A stretch of 64,000 nucleotides of DNA from Ahniella sp. (GTDB taxonomy: Bacteria > Pseudomonadota > Gammaproteobacteria > Xanthomonadales > Ahniellaceae): the NCBI GenBank assembly GCA_016712105.1, contig JADJRU010000003.1, forward strand, positions 124,001 through 188,000, written 5' to 3'. Position numbers and translations under genes: made by a program. Shown here piece after piece: positions 18,445 through 27,985 of the stretch. A model generated the notes under the pieces. It saw only the letters and a list, made by a program, of their open reading frames with translations. It searched no databases and had not been told where the DNA came from. Position 1 is the first letter of the stretch; each line of letters starts with the position of its first letter.

Positions 18445-19296
18445 ATGTCCACGCCCTCCGCCGCCCCTCCGGATCCTGCCCTGCTGCGCGCCCTGCGCTA
18501 CGGTTACCGGCTGCCCATGCTGCTGTGGCACCTGGTGGTGCATCTGCCGATCGTGGTGGTGCTGCTCACGCCCATTGGTGCGGCCATCAAGCTCGGCTCG
18601 GGTGAACGGCTGGATCACTGGATCGTGCGCTGGTGGCAAGGCGGCCTCATGCGGGTGTTCGGCTTCCGACTGAAGCGCGTGGGTATACCGCGTAACGGCA
18701 CCACGTTTTTTGTGGCCAACCACTGCTCGTGGCTGGACATCACCCTGATGCACAGCCAGCGCTCGCTGAGTTTTGTCGCCAAGGCGGAAATTGCACGCTG
18801 GCCGGTGATCGGCTGGCTGGCCAGCCGTGCCGGCACCATCTATCACCAGCGCGGCAGCAACGCCTCGCTCGCACGGGTGGCCGAAGTGATGGTGGGTAGG
18901 CTGAAACAAGGCATCGATGTGGGTGCGTTCCCCGAAGGCGGCACCGGCCAGGTGGACCACGTCCGCACGTTCCACGCCCGCATTTTCCAGACCTGCTACG
19001 ACGCGCAGGTACCGGCCCAACCGGTGGCCCTGCGTTATGTGCGCGATCAGCGGCCTGCCGTCGAAGTGGCGTTCCGTGACCAGGAAAACTTTTTCGCGAA
19101 CTTCCTGCGGCTGCTCGGCAACCGCGGGTGTGATGCCGAAGTGCATTTCCTGGAACCGATCGAACCGAACCCGGATGGCCGTCGAAAAATGTCGGAACTT
19201 GCGCGCCGGCAGATCATTGCTGCGCTGGCGTTCACCACACCCGATGCCGCTGGCGAACTGGCCAGCGATGAACTGGATGCCCTGCTCGACAAATGA
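18445..19296 (+). CDS. Lysophospholipid acyltransferase family protein
   Basis: A 283-residue PlsC-type acyltransferase. The catalytic HX4D motif is NHCSWLD (about residues 91-97), the later FPEGGTGQ block is the FPEGT motif, and an N-terminal hydrophobic stretch (LLWHLVVHLPIVVVLLTPIG) places it at the inner membrane. It would transfer an acyl chain from acyl-ACP or acyl-CoA to a lysophospholipid. GGGAG lies six bases upstream of the ATG. The stop overlaps the next start (ATGA), so it is translationally coupled to an alpha/beta hydrolase. The exact substrate cannot be told from sequence. Confidence 0.88.
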   Translation: MSTPSAAPPDPALLRALRYGYRLPMLLWHLVVHLPIVVVLLTPIGAAIKLGSGERLDHWIVRWWQGGLMRVFGFRLKRVGIPRNGTTFFVANHCSWLDITLMHSQRSLSFVAKAEIARWPVIGWLASRAGTIYHQRGSNASLARVAEVMVGRLKQGIDVGAFPEGGTGQVDHVRTFHARIFQTCYDAQVPAQPVALRYVRDQRPAVEVAFRDQENFFANFLRLLGNRGCDAEVHFLEPIEPNPDGRRKMSELARRQIIAALAFTTPDAAGELASDELDALLDK

Positions 19297-20309
19297 CTGC
19301 CGCGCACCCGCCGCTCGAACCCGGGACCTTTGCCCCCAAAGGCTGGCTGCGTAACCCGCATGTGCAATCGGTGCTGGCCAGCAGCGGCTTGCGCCGGTTC
19401 GTGTTCCGCGATCGCATCAGCCCATTGCTCGCCAGTTCCCGCGAGGAAATCCTCGACGTAGGCGAAGCTAAACTCGTTGGGCACCTCAACCTGCCCAAAC
19501 ACACGCCGCGTGCGCTGGTGGTGCTGATCCACGGCTGGGAAGGCAGTGTGCATTCCACGTACATGCTGTGCCTGGGCTCATGGCTGCTGTCGCACGGGTT
19601 CGCGGTGTACCGGCTCAACCTGCGTGACCACGGCGACACCCACCATCTCAACGAAGGCATCTTCCACTCCAATCGTCTGGGCGAAGTGGTCAAGGCCGTC
19701 AAGCTGATCAGCGAACGTTTGCCCGACTGGCCGATCGTCATCGGCGGGTACTCACTCGGCGGCAACTTCGCGTTGCGTATTGCGCGCGCCGCACCCGAAG
19801 CCGGCGTACCGATCGACTACGTGTTTGCCGTCTGCCCGGCCGTACATCCGCCGCACGTGCTCACCGCCATCGAATCCGGGCCGAGCTTCTACCACGACTA
19901 CTTCATGCGCAAATGGCGCCAGTCGCTGATGCTGAAGCAGAAACACTTTCCCGAAGCATACGACTTCGGCTGGGCCATGAAATCCGACATGCGCCACCTC
20001 ACCACCGGCCTCGTGCAACGCCACACCGAATACAAAAGCCTCGACGAATACCTCACCGCGTACTCCATCGCCGGCGATCGGCTAACCGGCATCCAGGCCG
20101 ATGGTGTGATCCTCACCAGCGAAGATGATCCGGTGTGCCCGGTCGCAGACTTCCGAAGCCTCACGCTGCCGTCGCAAGTCGAGTTGTTCATCACCCGCTT
20201 CGGCGGGCACTGCGGCTTTGTGCGCGACTTCAGCCTCGACAGTTACGCCGAGCGGTTCGTGTCGTTTCGGTTGAAGGCAAGGTATCCGGGATCGTCGAGC
20301 GGGGATTGA
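19293..20309 (+). CDS. YheT-like alpha/beta hydrolase
   Basis: A 338-residue alpha/beta hydrolase with the typical opening of the YheT group (FAPKGWLRNPHVQSVLAS), the oxyanion strand VVLIHGWEGS, the nucleophile elbow GGYSLGGNF, an Asp in TSEDDPVCPV and a His in GGHCGFV. YheT-type enzymes are esterase-like with unknown physiological substrates. The start overlaps the acyltransferase stop by 4 bp, which suggests a joint role in lipid turnover. The stop at 20309 is followed by REP-like repeats. Confidence 0.88.
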   Translation: MTAAHPPLEPGTFAPKGWLRNPHVQSVLASSGLRRFVFRDRISPLLASSREEILDVGEAKLVGHLNLPKHTPRALVVLIHGWEGSVHSTYMLCLGSWLLSHGFAVYRLNLRDHGDTHHLNEGIFHSNRLGEVVKAVKLISERLPDWPIVIGGYSLGGNFALRIARAAPEAGVPIDYVFAVCPAVHPPHVLTAIESGPSFYHDYFMRKWRQSLMLKQKHFPEAYDFGWAMKSDMRHLTTGLVQRHTEYKSLDEYLTAYSIAGDRLTGIQADGVILTSEDDPVCPVADFRSLTLPSQVELFITRFGGHCGFVRDFSLDSYAERFVSFRLKARYPGSSSGD

Positions 20310-20967
20310 TCTGCCATGCCCGATATCGGGGCAAGTCACTTGATTGAGCCTGTCCTTCGTCGGCGCATTCGACGCACTCAGTCGTGGCCAGAACCGTAAC
20401 CTGCCGACCACCCCACTCTCCCGTCATTCCCGCGCAAGCGGGGATCTGAGCGCTGCTATTCCATTCACCGTCATTCCCGCGAAAGCGGGAATCCACTTGG
20501 GTGCGACCGTGTCATGAACCCGAGGCCACCGAGTGGATTCCCGCTTTCGCGGGAATGACGGTGATTGGAGTTCGATGGAGATCATGGCGCTGCAGGGGCT
20601 GCGATTCGCCCACAATGCGGACCGGAGCGCTATGACGCTAAGGGATCGAAAGAGTCGTCGCCAGCAATGGACCGTGGTGTCGCCGCGAAACCAGGCGATG
20701 TATATGAAACCATGCATTGCTTGTCACCTGAAAAACTTCTTGGAAGAGTCGACACTGCAATTGCCCGGACATTTCAGTGCGTGTTGTTACCCCGACCAAA
20801 GTGTCATTCGGTGCATGCGGGCCTTGTGGCGCGGTCACAGTTCAGCACTCCCGATCAAATTCGCCATTCAATAGATTGTTCTGCAGCCTCAACGCAACGT
20901 TGAAGCCGCCGCCGGGCGAGAGCATTGGTTTGTGCGAATTCGACTGAAAGGCGATCAGCTCGAACAT
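20310..20967. other. 658-bp intergenic stretch with REPs, no supported gene
   Basis: Apart from the REP cluster, I see no gene. Open frames such as 20533-20874 begin inside the REP and show no domain or signal. About 20562-20967 is unexplained. Confidence 0.4.
20422..20561. repeat. Cluster of three REP-like palindromes
   Basis: Three copies of CGTCATTCCCGCGAAAGCGGG-type sequence: 20422-20447 (degenerate), 20469-20496 direct, and 20533-20561 in inverted orientation. Each copy is itself a hairpin (CCCGC..GCGGG), and the last two form a larger inverted pair. The same element recurs at 25297-25451. Such REPs are dispersed extragenic elements. Confidence 0.85.
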
Positions 20968-21699
20968 TCAGTTGGACCTCTGCTCTGGGGGCTGATCGAT
21001 GTCCGCTGGTCTCTTCGCGACCTTGTGCAACTCAGCCACCAGTTCATCAAGCGCTGCGCCAACCAAGCCCTCGAATCGTGTGGGCGAACTGCCGAACCAG
21101 CATGCATGAAGCCGCTGCGATCGCGCATCCGGAGCACTTTGCGCAAAGTAGGCCATTGGGTCGCCCGCCAGACCGTCGCAGCCTGCCGAGGCATGTCGCA
21201 TCGTCACCAGGTGGCGGGCCTCGGGCCCGCGGTCGGGATCCGCGCCGTCATAGTTCATGACGACGAAGAAGCCGTCGCTGCGACCGTTAAAACGGATATC
21301 GAGGACGCGAGTTGGTTGCTTTCGTTCCGGCGGATCGTCACCCATCTCGTCCAGGACCTCCAATGGAACACATGCCCCGCGCTCCCGCATCGTGCAAGAA
21401 AGGCGCGAACTGATTACGTCGGTCAGGTCGACAGCAGTCGCTGGAAGAGGAAGCGAGGGTGTACTTGAACTGTCATCCAGACTCATCCACTTCATCATCT
21501 GGGACCCAGACGGCACGGCGCTGCTTAACTCGGCCTTGTATCCCGCCGGATAGTGCACACGCACGACCCAAGGTTCGGGCGAAAGGGGCGGAGACGCGTG
21601 GCTGATCGGACTGAGTAGCGTCAGAAGTGCGCCCAGGGTCGCAGGCCAGAGTTTGTGTGCCGTGACGATCCATGGCGGGTTCGCGTTGTGTCTAGCCAT
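20968..21699 (-). CDS. Exported protein of unknown function
   Basis: The start at 21699 (MARHNANPPWIV) gives a signal peptide with hydrophobic core LWPATLGALLTLLSPISHA. The longer frame to 21810 has a Cys-rich, unlikely extension. The mature protein starts SPPLSPEPWVVRVHYPAGY and contains several Cys (RLSCTMRERGACVP, SAGCDGLAGD, LHACWFG) that may form disulfides in the periplasm. It ends charged and Gln-rich. I do not recognise the family. It is followed upstream on the same strand by two other small genes of unknown function. Confidence 0.6.
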   Translation of the reverse strand: MARHNANPPWIVTAHKLWPATLGALLTLLSPISHASPPLSPEPWVVRVHYPAGYKAELSSAVPSGSQMMKWMSLDDSSSTPSLPLPATAVDLTDVISSRLSCTMRERGACVPLEVLDEMGDDPPERKQPTRVLDIRFNGRSDGFFVVMNYDGADPDRGPEARHLVTMRHASAGCDGLAGDPMAYFAQSAPDARSQRLHACWFGSSPTRFEGLVGAALDELVAELHKVAKRPADIDQPPEQRSN

Positions 21700-21767
21700 C
21701 TCGAAGGGGATCCCTGGTGAAGTCTGACGTCTGAAACAGTCCCCCCCGCAAAGGGCTTGATGAATCA

Positions 21768-21980
21768 TCAGGGGCCATCGGCGACCGCCTGAACCAACTC
21801 TACATCGCAAGGCTCAAGCGCGAACCAGCCGGAAAGCCATAGATAACCACCGGGCTGCAGCTCGTGAATCTCGTGAACTTGTCCAACCTGCGCACGAAGG
21901 TGATGTACGTCCTCCTCAGGGAGGTTGTGAACGAGCCAATCTGGAATGCCGAGGACTCGAACCCGATCGCCGACTTTCAT
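21768..21980 (-). CDS. Small SH3-like protein of unknown function
   Basis: A 70-residue protein beginning MKVGDRVRVLGIPDWLVH, a pattern of small beta-barrel (SH3-like) proteins, with a Trp-rich end (YLWLSGWFALEPCDVELV) and no signal peptide. It probably acts in the cytosol. The frame is short, so this is moderately supported only. Confidence 0.55.
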   Translation of the reverse strand: MKVGDRVRVLGIPDWLVHNLPEEDVHHLRAQVGQVHEIHELQPGGYLWLSGWFALEPCDVELVQAVADGP

Positions 21981-22198
21981 GCGGCTACCGAGGCTGCGGG
22001 AAACATTGACACAGCCGACACTGGGCGACTTCCGGACATGCTTCTGACCCTACCGAAGTGTCGATCATTGTTCAGAACTCTCCATTGAATGCGGCGTTCA
22101 ACGGGCTCCTGCAAACCCTCAACACCATTGTTATGCCGCCACGAATCACAGGAGCTGATGTCGCAACGACCGCGATCCGCATCAGCTTGAAAGCGTGG

Positions 22199-22582
22199 TT
22201 AGCGTTCAACTCCGGTAGGTGCAATAGCAACAAACCTGACATCAACTGACGGCCCGGTAGCAACAGTATTGGATACGGGATAGAGCGCAACCCTTTCTAC
22301 AAAGAACCCTTCCTTGCTCTGCAATTCCTTGAGCACCGCTGAGGCGGAAGCCTCTTCTACTCCACACCTCAAGCGAAACGACATGGCAAGGTGGCCAGCC
22401 CTGTATCCATCTCTGGGCGTTTCATCAATGAGCGTGCAACTCTCTTTGGAAAATGCGCTCATCACCGCAGCCGACATTTCTGCTTTGTCTTTCACGGTGC
22501 GAGTGGCTTCTTGCGCGTTTGCTCCGGTCGTCATCGCGACAAGAGAAAGCGAGAGGACAACTGTTGACAGCAAATAGTGCAT
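22199..22582 (-). CDS. Small exported protein of unknown function
   Basis: ATG at 22582 has GGAG nine bases upstream and yields a signal peptide (MHYLLSTVVLSLSLVAMTTGANA). The mature part of about 105 residues has two cysteines (KESCTLIDET, FRLRCGVEE) likely to pair, and beta-type alternation afterwards. The family is not recognised. The longer frame to 22645 starts without a ribosome site. Confidence 0.65.
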   Translation of the reverse strand: MHYLLSTVVLSLSLVAMTTGANAQEATRTVKDKAEMSAAVMSAFSKESCTLIDETPRDGYRAGHLAMSFRLRCGVEEASASAVLKELQSKEGFFVERVALYPVSNTVATGPSVDVRFVAIAPTGVER

Positions 22583-23311
22583 TGAAATCTCCATCAATCC
22601 TCGTTGTAACAGGTGGGAACGCGGCCAGGGCAAGAAGTTCCGCACGACGATTACAACAAGCTGTACCTTGAAGGCGAACGTTTGGTGGGCATCTAGACTA
22701 TGTGACTCGGGAGTCGCCCCTTGTGGGAATAGCGCTTCTGGAGGCGCACTCGCGTCTCTCGGGACCTTCCAGATCAGGTGTCCATCCCGAAAATAAACAT
22801 TCTTGATCTCCGCGATAGGTTGAGCACGTCATGTATTTCCGAGAAGCCCAATGCTCAACCCTCTGCCACACAGGTGCTGGAGATTGCCGCCTCGTGAGCG
22901 CCCTAAGCACACTCGACCGCGCCTGAGCGAGAGTACTGATCGCAACCTTCGGTGCGCGTACTCGCGAATCAGACTGAAAGCCGTCATTGCGAAGACCGCG
23001 AAGCGGGCTGCGGCAATCTCGTGCTTGCCTCGGGCCCAACGCAAGTATGAGATTGCCGCGGCCCGCAAGCGGGCCTCGCAATGACAGTGGTTTGTTGACC
23101 TACGCGGAGTCGGACGACTCGGATTCGGTTCTGAATTGCCGATTTACACTCAGTGGCGGAGCTTACGTTTGACGAAGGTAGGCCAGTCTTGCAGTGCCAC
23201 TTCTAAAGCGGATCCAGCCGACTGGACTTAAAGGCAGCGGCTACAGATTTCCCGAACTGCCATGAGTGCTAGGCTCGGCCTCTGAACGCACATTTGTAGC
23301 GGAGCCAAACA
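22583..23311. other. 729-bp intergenic stretch with one palindromic repeat, no supported gene
   Basis: Apart from the repeat at 22983-23085, I find no convincing coding region. Several frames of 60-127 codons exist but lack starts, domains and consistent codon use. The last part must hold the promoter of the S9 peptidase. Confidence 0.4.
22983..23085. repeat. Long inverted-repeat element with GTCATTGCGA ends
   Basis: It begins GTCATTGCGAAGACCGCG and ends GGCCTCGCAATGAC, so the ends are reverse complements, and each half contains GCGGCAATCTC or its complement. It resembles a dispersed extragenic palindrome. Degenerate half-copies occur at 45983-46019 and 46762-46822. Confidence 0.8.
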
Positions 23312-25211
23312 ATGAATACCGATCGTGGCCAAAACCTGTCCAGTCTGTTGTTGCTGTTGGCACTCGCAGGCTCTGTTCCAGCACTGGCGAGTGAGCAGCC
23401 CAGTGCCGAGGATGCAGCATTAAAAGCACGCATCGAGGCCATGGGCCGAATCGGGTACGCCAACTCGCCGCAGTTCTCGCCGGACGGCAGTGAGATTGCG
23501 TTCATCACCAATCTGAGCGGCGTGCCGCAGGTGTGGCGCATGCCGGCCGAGGGTGGTTATCCGCGCGCTGTGACCAGCGGCAGTGATCCGGCTTCGGGGC
23601 TGGTCTGGCACAGCGACGGGCAGATGGCTTATGCGATCTCGCCTGGCGGTGGGTACAACGCGCAGATTGATGTGGTGTCGGCCGATGGCAAGCAAACTCG
23701 GCGCGTGACCAGCGGTGGCCCGGAGAACAATTTCAGTGGCGACTTCGCGCGTGATGGGCGCTACTGGTTTCGTACCAATGTGCGCGATCCGGCCAGCACC
23801 GATACCTGGATGGTGGATCCGGCTACGGGCGAGTCCAAGCTGGCGTTGAAGTTCGACGGTCTTGGCGGGATCTCCGACCTGATCGGCGACAGCGCTCTGG
23901 TGTCGCGGTTCGTGACGCGCGGCAACAACAATCTATGGTTCGATGACTTGGGCACCGGCAAGCGGCTGCTCTTGACGCCGCACGAAGGCACCGCGACGGT
24001 CTCGGGCTTTTTCGGCCCGGATGCGCGCAGCGTTTATCTGGCGCACAACCTGGATCGCGACCACAGCGTGTTCGCGCGCATCGACATCGGCGAGGATGGA
24101 CAACCGTCGTCGCCCAAGACCCTGGCGGAACGCGAGGGCATTGAGCTCGAAGGTTTTCAGCTCGATGACGAACGCACCCGCGCGCTGTTGTCGTGGAACG
24201 TGGGCGGTCGGAGCGAACTGGAACTGATCAAATTGCCGAGCGGCAAGCGCCACAAGCTGCCGTTGCCACCCGGCGAGATCGCAGGTGTTGCGGACTTCTC
24301 GCCGAACGGCAAACAAGTTGTGCTGAGCATCAGTGGTTCCACCCTGCCCGCCGAGATCTGGCGCCTCGATCTGGACAGCGGCGAGTACCAGCGGCTGAGC
24401 TACAGCCCGCAGGTAGGTGTTGATCTGTCCACCATGGTTCGGCCGACTCTTCGAGAGTTCAAGGCACACGACGGTCTGGCTCTGTCCGGCTGGCTGTATC
24501 TGCCGCCCGGCTTCAAGCAGCCCGGCCCGGTGGTGTTGAGTTTCCACGGTGGTCCCGAGGGTCAGGATCGACCGACCTTCCGCGCCGACTATCAGGCCCT
24601 GCTCAACAGCGGCATTGCCGTCTTCGCACCGAACATCCGTGGCTCGTCCGGGTTCGGCAAGACCTTCGTCAATCTCGACAATCACGAGAAACGCTTCGAC
24701 GCCAACCGCGATATCCGATCGGCAGCCGACTGGCTGGTGGCCGAAGGCATCGGCGACACCGAACGCCTGGGCATCATGGGGGGTTCGTACGGTGGTTATG
24801 CAGTGATGGTGGGGGTGACCGAGTTCCCCGACACCTTCGCAGCCGGCGCCAACCTGTTCGGCATGGTCAATTTCGAGACCTTCTTCTCGCATTCCACACC
24901 GTGGATGGGCGCCATCTCGGTCGGCGAGTACGGCGACCCCGCCACCCAGCGCGAGCTTGCTGCGCAAGTTGTCGCCGATCCACAAGCTCGACCAGGTAAA
25001 AGCCGCGATGCTGGTAATGCACGGCGCGAACGACACCAATGTGCCGGTCATCGAGGCCGAACAAGTGGTCAACACGCTCAAGGCGCGCGACCTGGAAGTG
25101 AACTATGTGCTGTTCCCGGACGAAGGCCACGGCTGGCGGAAGGACGTCAACCGGGTGCGATCCACGCTGGAGCTGGTTGGGTTCTTTCGGCAGCACTTGC
25201 TGGCGGACTAG
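23312..25211 (+). CDS. S9 family (prolyl oligopeptidase/dipeptidyl-type) serine peptidase (one frameshift)
   Basis: A signal peptide (SLLLLLALAGSVPALA) is followed by a WD40-like TolB-type propeller (PQFSPDGSEIAFIT, WRMPAEGG) and then a C-terminal alpha/beta hydrolase. The nucleophile is in GGSYGGYA (Ser codon 24785-24787), Asp in HGANDTNVP and His in DEGHGW. The first frame runs off after about 24960, but the second carries LSPIHKLDQVKAAMLVMHG to the stop at 25211, so one indel sits near 24955-24975. Corrected length is about 633 residues. A CGGAG site precedes the ATG. It should cleave short peptides in the periplasm. Confidence 0.9.
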
Positions 25212-25296
25212 AAAGCAGATCAACGACGTGTGGCGTTGATCGCGGCGTAGAATCCCTGCGCCTCAGGAACCTCCGCCGTGACGTGCCGACTAGAGA

Positions 25297-25451
25297 ACCT
25301 TCCATCGTTTCCGCGCAAGCGGGAGTACGTGTCGTGACCTGCAGACCACAAAACCTTCCGTCATTCCCGCGCAAGCGGGAATCCACTCGATTCCAGAGCT
25401 TCATGGGACTGCGGCAATCCAGTGGATTCCCGCTTGCGCGGGAATGACGGG
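25297..25451. repeat. Second cluster of three REP-like palindromes
   Basis: Copies at about 25305-25331 (degenerate), 25350-25385 (CGTCATTCCCGCGCAAGCGGG) and 25419-25451 (inverted). The arrangement mirrors the cluster at 20422-20561: one degenerate copy, then one direct, then one inverted, separated by 30-40 bp. Confidence 0.85.
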
Positions 25452-25587
25452 TGAGAGGGTCGGGCGTGAACTAGTGCATGGCCTTGGGTATGCAACCAGC
25501 CGGAATCTCGATCACGTAACACAAAAGCCGCAAATTGCGCCGGCAATTCACGGGATGGGCCGAACACAGCTCCCCTAGCCTTCGCGC

Positions 25588-26535
25588 ATGCGCCATCTGC
25601 TTTGGACATTGCTCGTATTGCTGCCTGGCTTGAGCCACAGCCAAGGCTTGCCCAAGCCGAGCCCAACACACGAACGCGGCTGGTTCTACTACCAGCCGTT
25701 ACCGCCGCTGGTCCCTTCAGCGAAACCTGATCCAACCCGCGCCAGTCCCAACGAACCTGATTCGATGGTGCCACTCGGGTCAGCGTGGCTGCGAAAGAAC
25801 CTGCCGATCTATCTGGACCGGGCGGTGGACCAACCGACCTTGGCGAACGTCCGTCGCTACCGATATCTGGAGCGACTGGCGATGGATCGCAGTTCCGCCT
25901 ACAGCGACACCAGTGCGCGGCTCACGATGCTCGACCCGTTACTGGATGAACAACAGGTCAGTCCACTCACGGCACTCGCAAAGGCCACGCGCCACCGCGA
26001 GATAGACCGCGATCGGCAACGTCTGCTCGAAGGAATCTCCGAACAGGCTGGGCTCTGGTTTTTCTTTCGCTCCGATTGTCCTTATTGCCACGCGCAAGTG
26101 CCGGCGTTGTTGAGTCTGGCCCGAGTCCATGAGTTCAGCATCCTGCCTATATCGATTGACCGGAAGCCGATGCCTGGCGAAGGATTGCCTCGATTCGTTC
26201 CGGACAACGGTCAGGCCGCGAAGCTGGGTGTTCAGGTGACACCGACTTTGTTCCTTGTTCACCGCGATGGGCGTGTGCTGCCGTTGGCTACGGGCCTGCA
26301 AACGATGGACCAGATCGAGTTTCGGATGATCGAACTCGGTCACACGATGGGGTGGATCAGTGATGCCGAATTCGCGGCGATCCAGCCACTGCAGAACACG
26401 CTGCTGGACGACGTCGCTGCCGACCTCGACAACGGTGCTGACCCCGACCAACTAATCGACCAGATGATCCGCCAAGGCGCCGGTCGTCTGGGTGTCGGTT
26501 CGCCGATCCAACTTCCCGAAGCGGAGATGCCATGA
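25588..26535 (+). CDS. traF: TraF-like conjugal transfer protein with CPYC thioredoxin motif
   Basis: The 315-residue product has a signal peptide (LLWTLLVLLPGLSHS) and the TraF opening RGWFYYQPLPP. A thioredoxin-like domain carries LWFFFRSDCPYCHAQVPALL and the cis-Pro GVQVTPTLFLVHRDG. In F-type systems TraF is a periplasmic protein needed for pilus assembly; members with a CxxC motif may handle disulfides of other Tra proteins. The stop overlaps the traH start as ATGA. No traN, traU or trbC is seen upstream; the neighbour is an S9 peptidase behind REP repeats. Confidence 0.85.
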   Translation: MRHLLWTLLVLLPGLSHSQGLPKPSPTHERGWFYYQPLPPLVPSAKPDPTRASPNEPDSMVPLGSAWLRKNLPIYLDRAVDQPTLANVRRYRYLERLAMDRSSAYSDTSARLTMLDPLLDEQQVSPLTALAKATRHREIDRDRQRLLEGISEQAGLWFFFRSDCPYCHAQVPALLSLARVHEFSILPISIDRKPMPGEGLPRFVPDNGQAAKLGVQVTPTLFLVHRDGRVLPLATGLQTMDQIEFRMIELGHTMGWISDAEFAAIQPLQNTLLDDVAADLDNGADPDQLIDQMIRQGAGRLGVGSPIQLPEAEMP

Positions 26536-27982
26536 AGTTCCGTTCAATCTCGATTGTTCCTTTCCTTTTCGCGTTGCTGACTGGCTCGAGGGAACCGTGT
26601 GCACAAGGCATGGAAACGCAACTGGAGACCACGTTCCACTCGATGTCGAACCATACGAACCCTCAGTTCATCAACGAAGGGCGACCCACCGCATCACTCG
26701 GATCATTCAATTTCCGAACGCCTGTCACGCGCCCGCAACTATTGCAGTTCGACCCGCCACGTTTCAGTGGCGGCTGCGGGGGCATTGATCTTTATGGCGG
26801 CTCGTTCTCGTACATCAGCAAGGAAGAACTGCAGGGGCTGATGCGCCAGATTGCAGCGAACGCGAAGAGTTATGCGTTCAACCTCGCGCTCGGGGCCGTG
26901 TGCAACAAGTGCCTGCAAGTCATGGAAGGGCTGCAGGACAAAGTTCAGAAGATCAATCAGATGATGAAGAGCTCCTGCGACATGGCCCAGGCTGTGGTCA
27001 ACAGTGCAGCTGATCCGCTGGTCGCCCAGATGAGCGGATCATTCCAGCAAGGTGCTCAGGCGGCCCGTCAGGGCGGTACGGTCAGCGATCTGTGGGCGTC
27101 GATGAATCAGGGTTGGGGCAAGGAATCCAGCGAGGCCGCGCTCGCGCTGAGCGACCGGATGAGTTTGCACGGATTGAGCCCGGCAACATCGTTTGGCGGC
27201 TGCTGAAGGAACGAGGTGTCGGGCAGTGGTTCGATGATTCCGACGAAGCACTGCTGATCGACATCCAGAGTTTCCTCGGAACGGTGATTGTCTGTGCCCC
27301 GAACGACGCCAGCGCTTGTGCCGACGGCGCGACCGAACCCGAGGATCGCCCGGGAGAAACACGGGTCCGACAAGTGCCTGCGGTCCTTGGCCTGGATGAC
27401 CTGGTCCACGGTGACGGCGACGGGACCCGGACGGTCTCCATCATTCAATGTGACGATCGCGACACCTGCCTTCGGGCCCGAATAGCCGAATCGCAATCCG
27501 AACGCGTCGGCCTCCGACGGAGCATTCTCGATACCTTGATCGGCAATCCGCAGCGCGGAGTCGTCGGTTATGTGCAGCGCGCGCGGCTGGCACAAGCTGA
27601 AGGCACGCCATCCGAACTTGCCTTGCGAAGCAACGCTCCAAGCCAGTTCGGTGTGCTGGATCAGGCAATCGACATCAATGAACACACGGCAATCACGGTC
27701 GCCGAAGTTCTAGCCGAGAGTATGGCCGTTGAGATGGTTGAGGCCGTTCTCGCCACCGTACTGGACGCCATACGGCAAGGTGCTTCTCAACTGGGCGCTG
27801 CGGAATCGGCGCAGTTGCTCCGACTCGCCGAAGAAGCGACGCTACGACTGCAACAACAGCGCTCAGGCATCGATGCCCGTTTTGCCTCGCGTGCCCGTAC
27901 GTTGGACGGCCTCGGGTTGACGATCCGATTGGCGCCGACGCCGGATCTTCGTGCCGGCCCCATCGCAGCACCGGGGCGCTGA
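26532..27982 (+). CDS. traH: TraH-like conjugal pilus assembly protein (one frameshift)
   Basis: It opens with a signal peptide and has the TraH pattern: GGCGGIDLYGGSFSYISKEEL, MRQIAANAKSYAFNLALGA with VCNKCLQVMEGLQDKVQKIN, and later PGNIVWRLLKERGVGQWF. The first frame ends at 27206. The second, after an indel near 27165, continues to 27982. Corrected length is about 483 residues, within the TraH range. The predicted place is the periplasmic/outer-membrane side of the F-type secretion channel. It is directly followed by traG after 3 bp. Cysteines VCNKC and SSC may form disulfides, in keeping with the adjacent CPYC protein. Confidence 0.85.
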
Positions 27983-27985
27983 ACC

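Noticed and set aside
20533..20874. 113-codon frame starting in a REP
   Set aside because: Begins inside the REP palindrome (MDSRFRGNDG), a familiar spurious translation.
20422..25451. CRISPR array
   Set aside because: Only palindromic REP copies, irregular spacing, no spacers of equal length, no cas genes.
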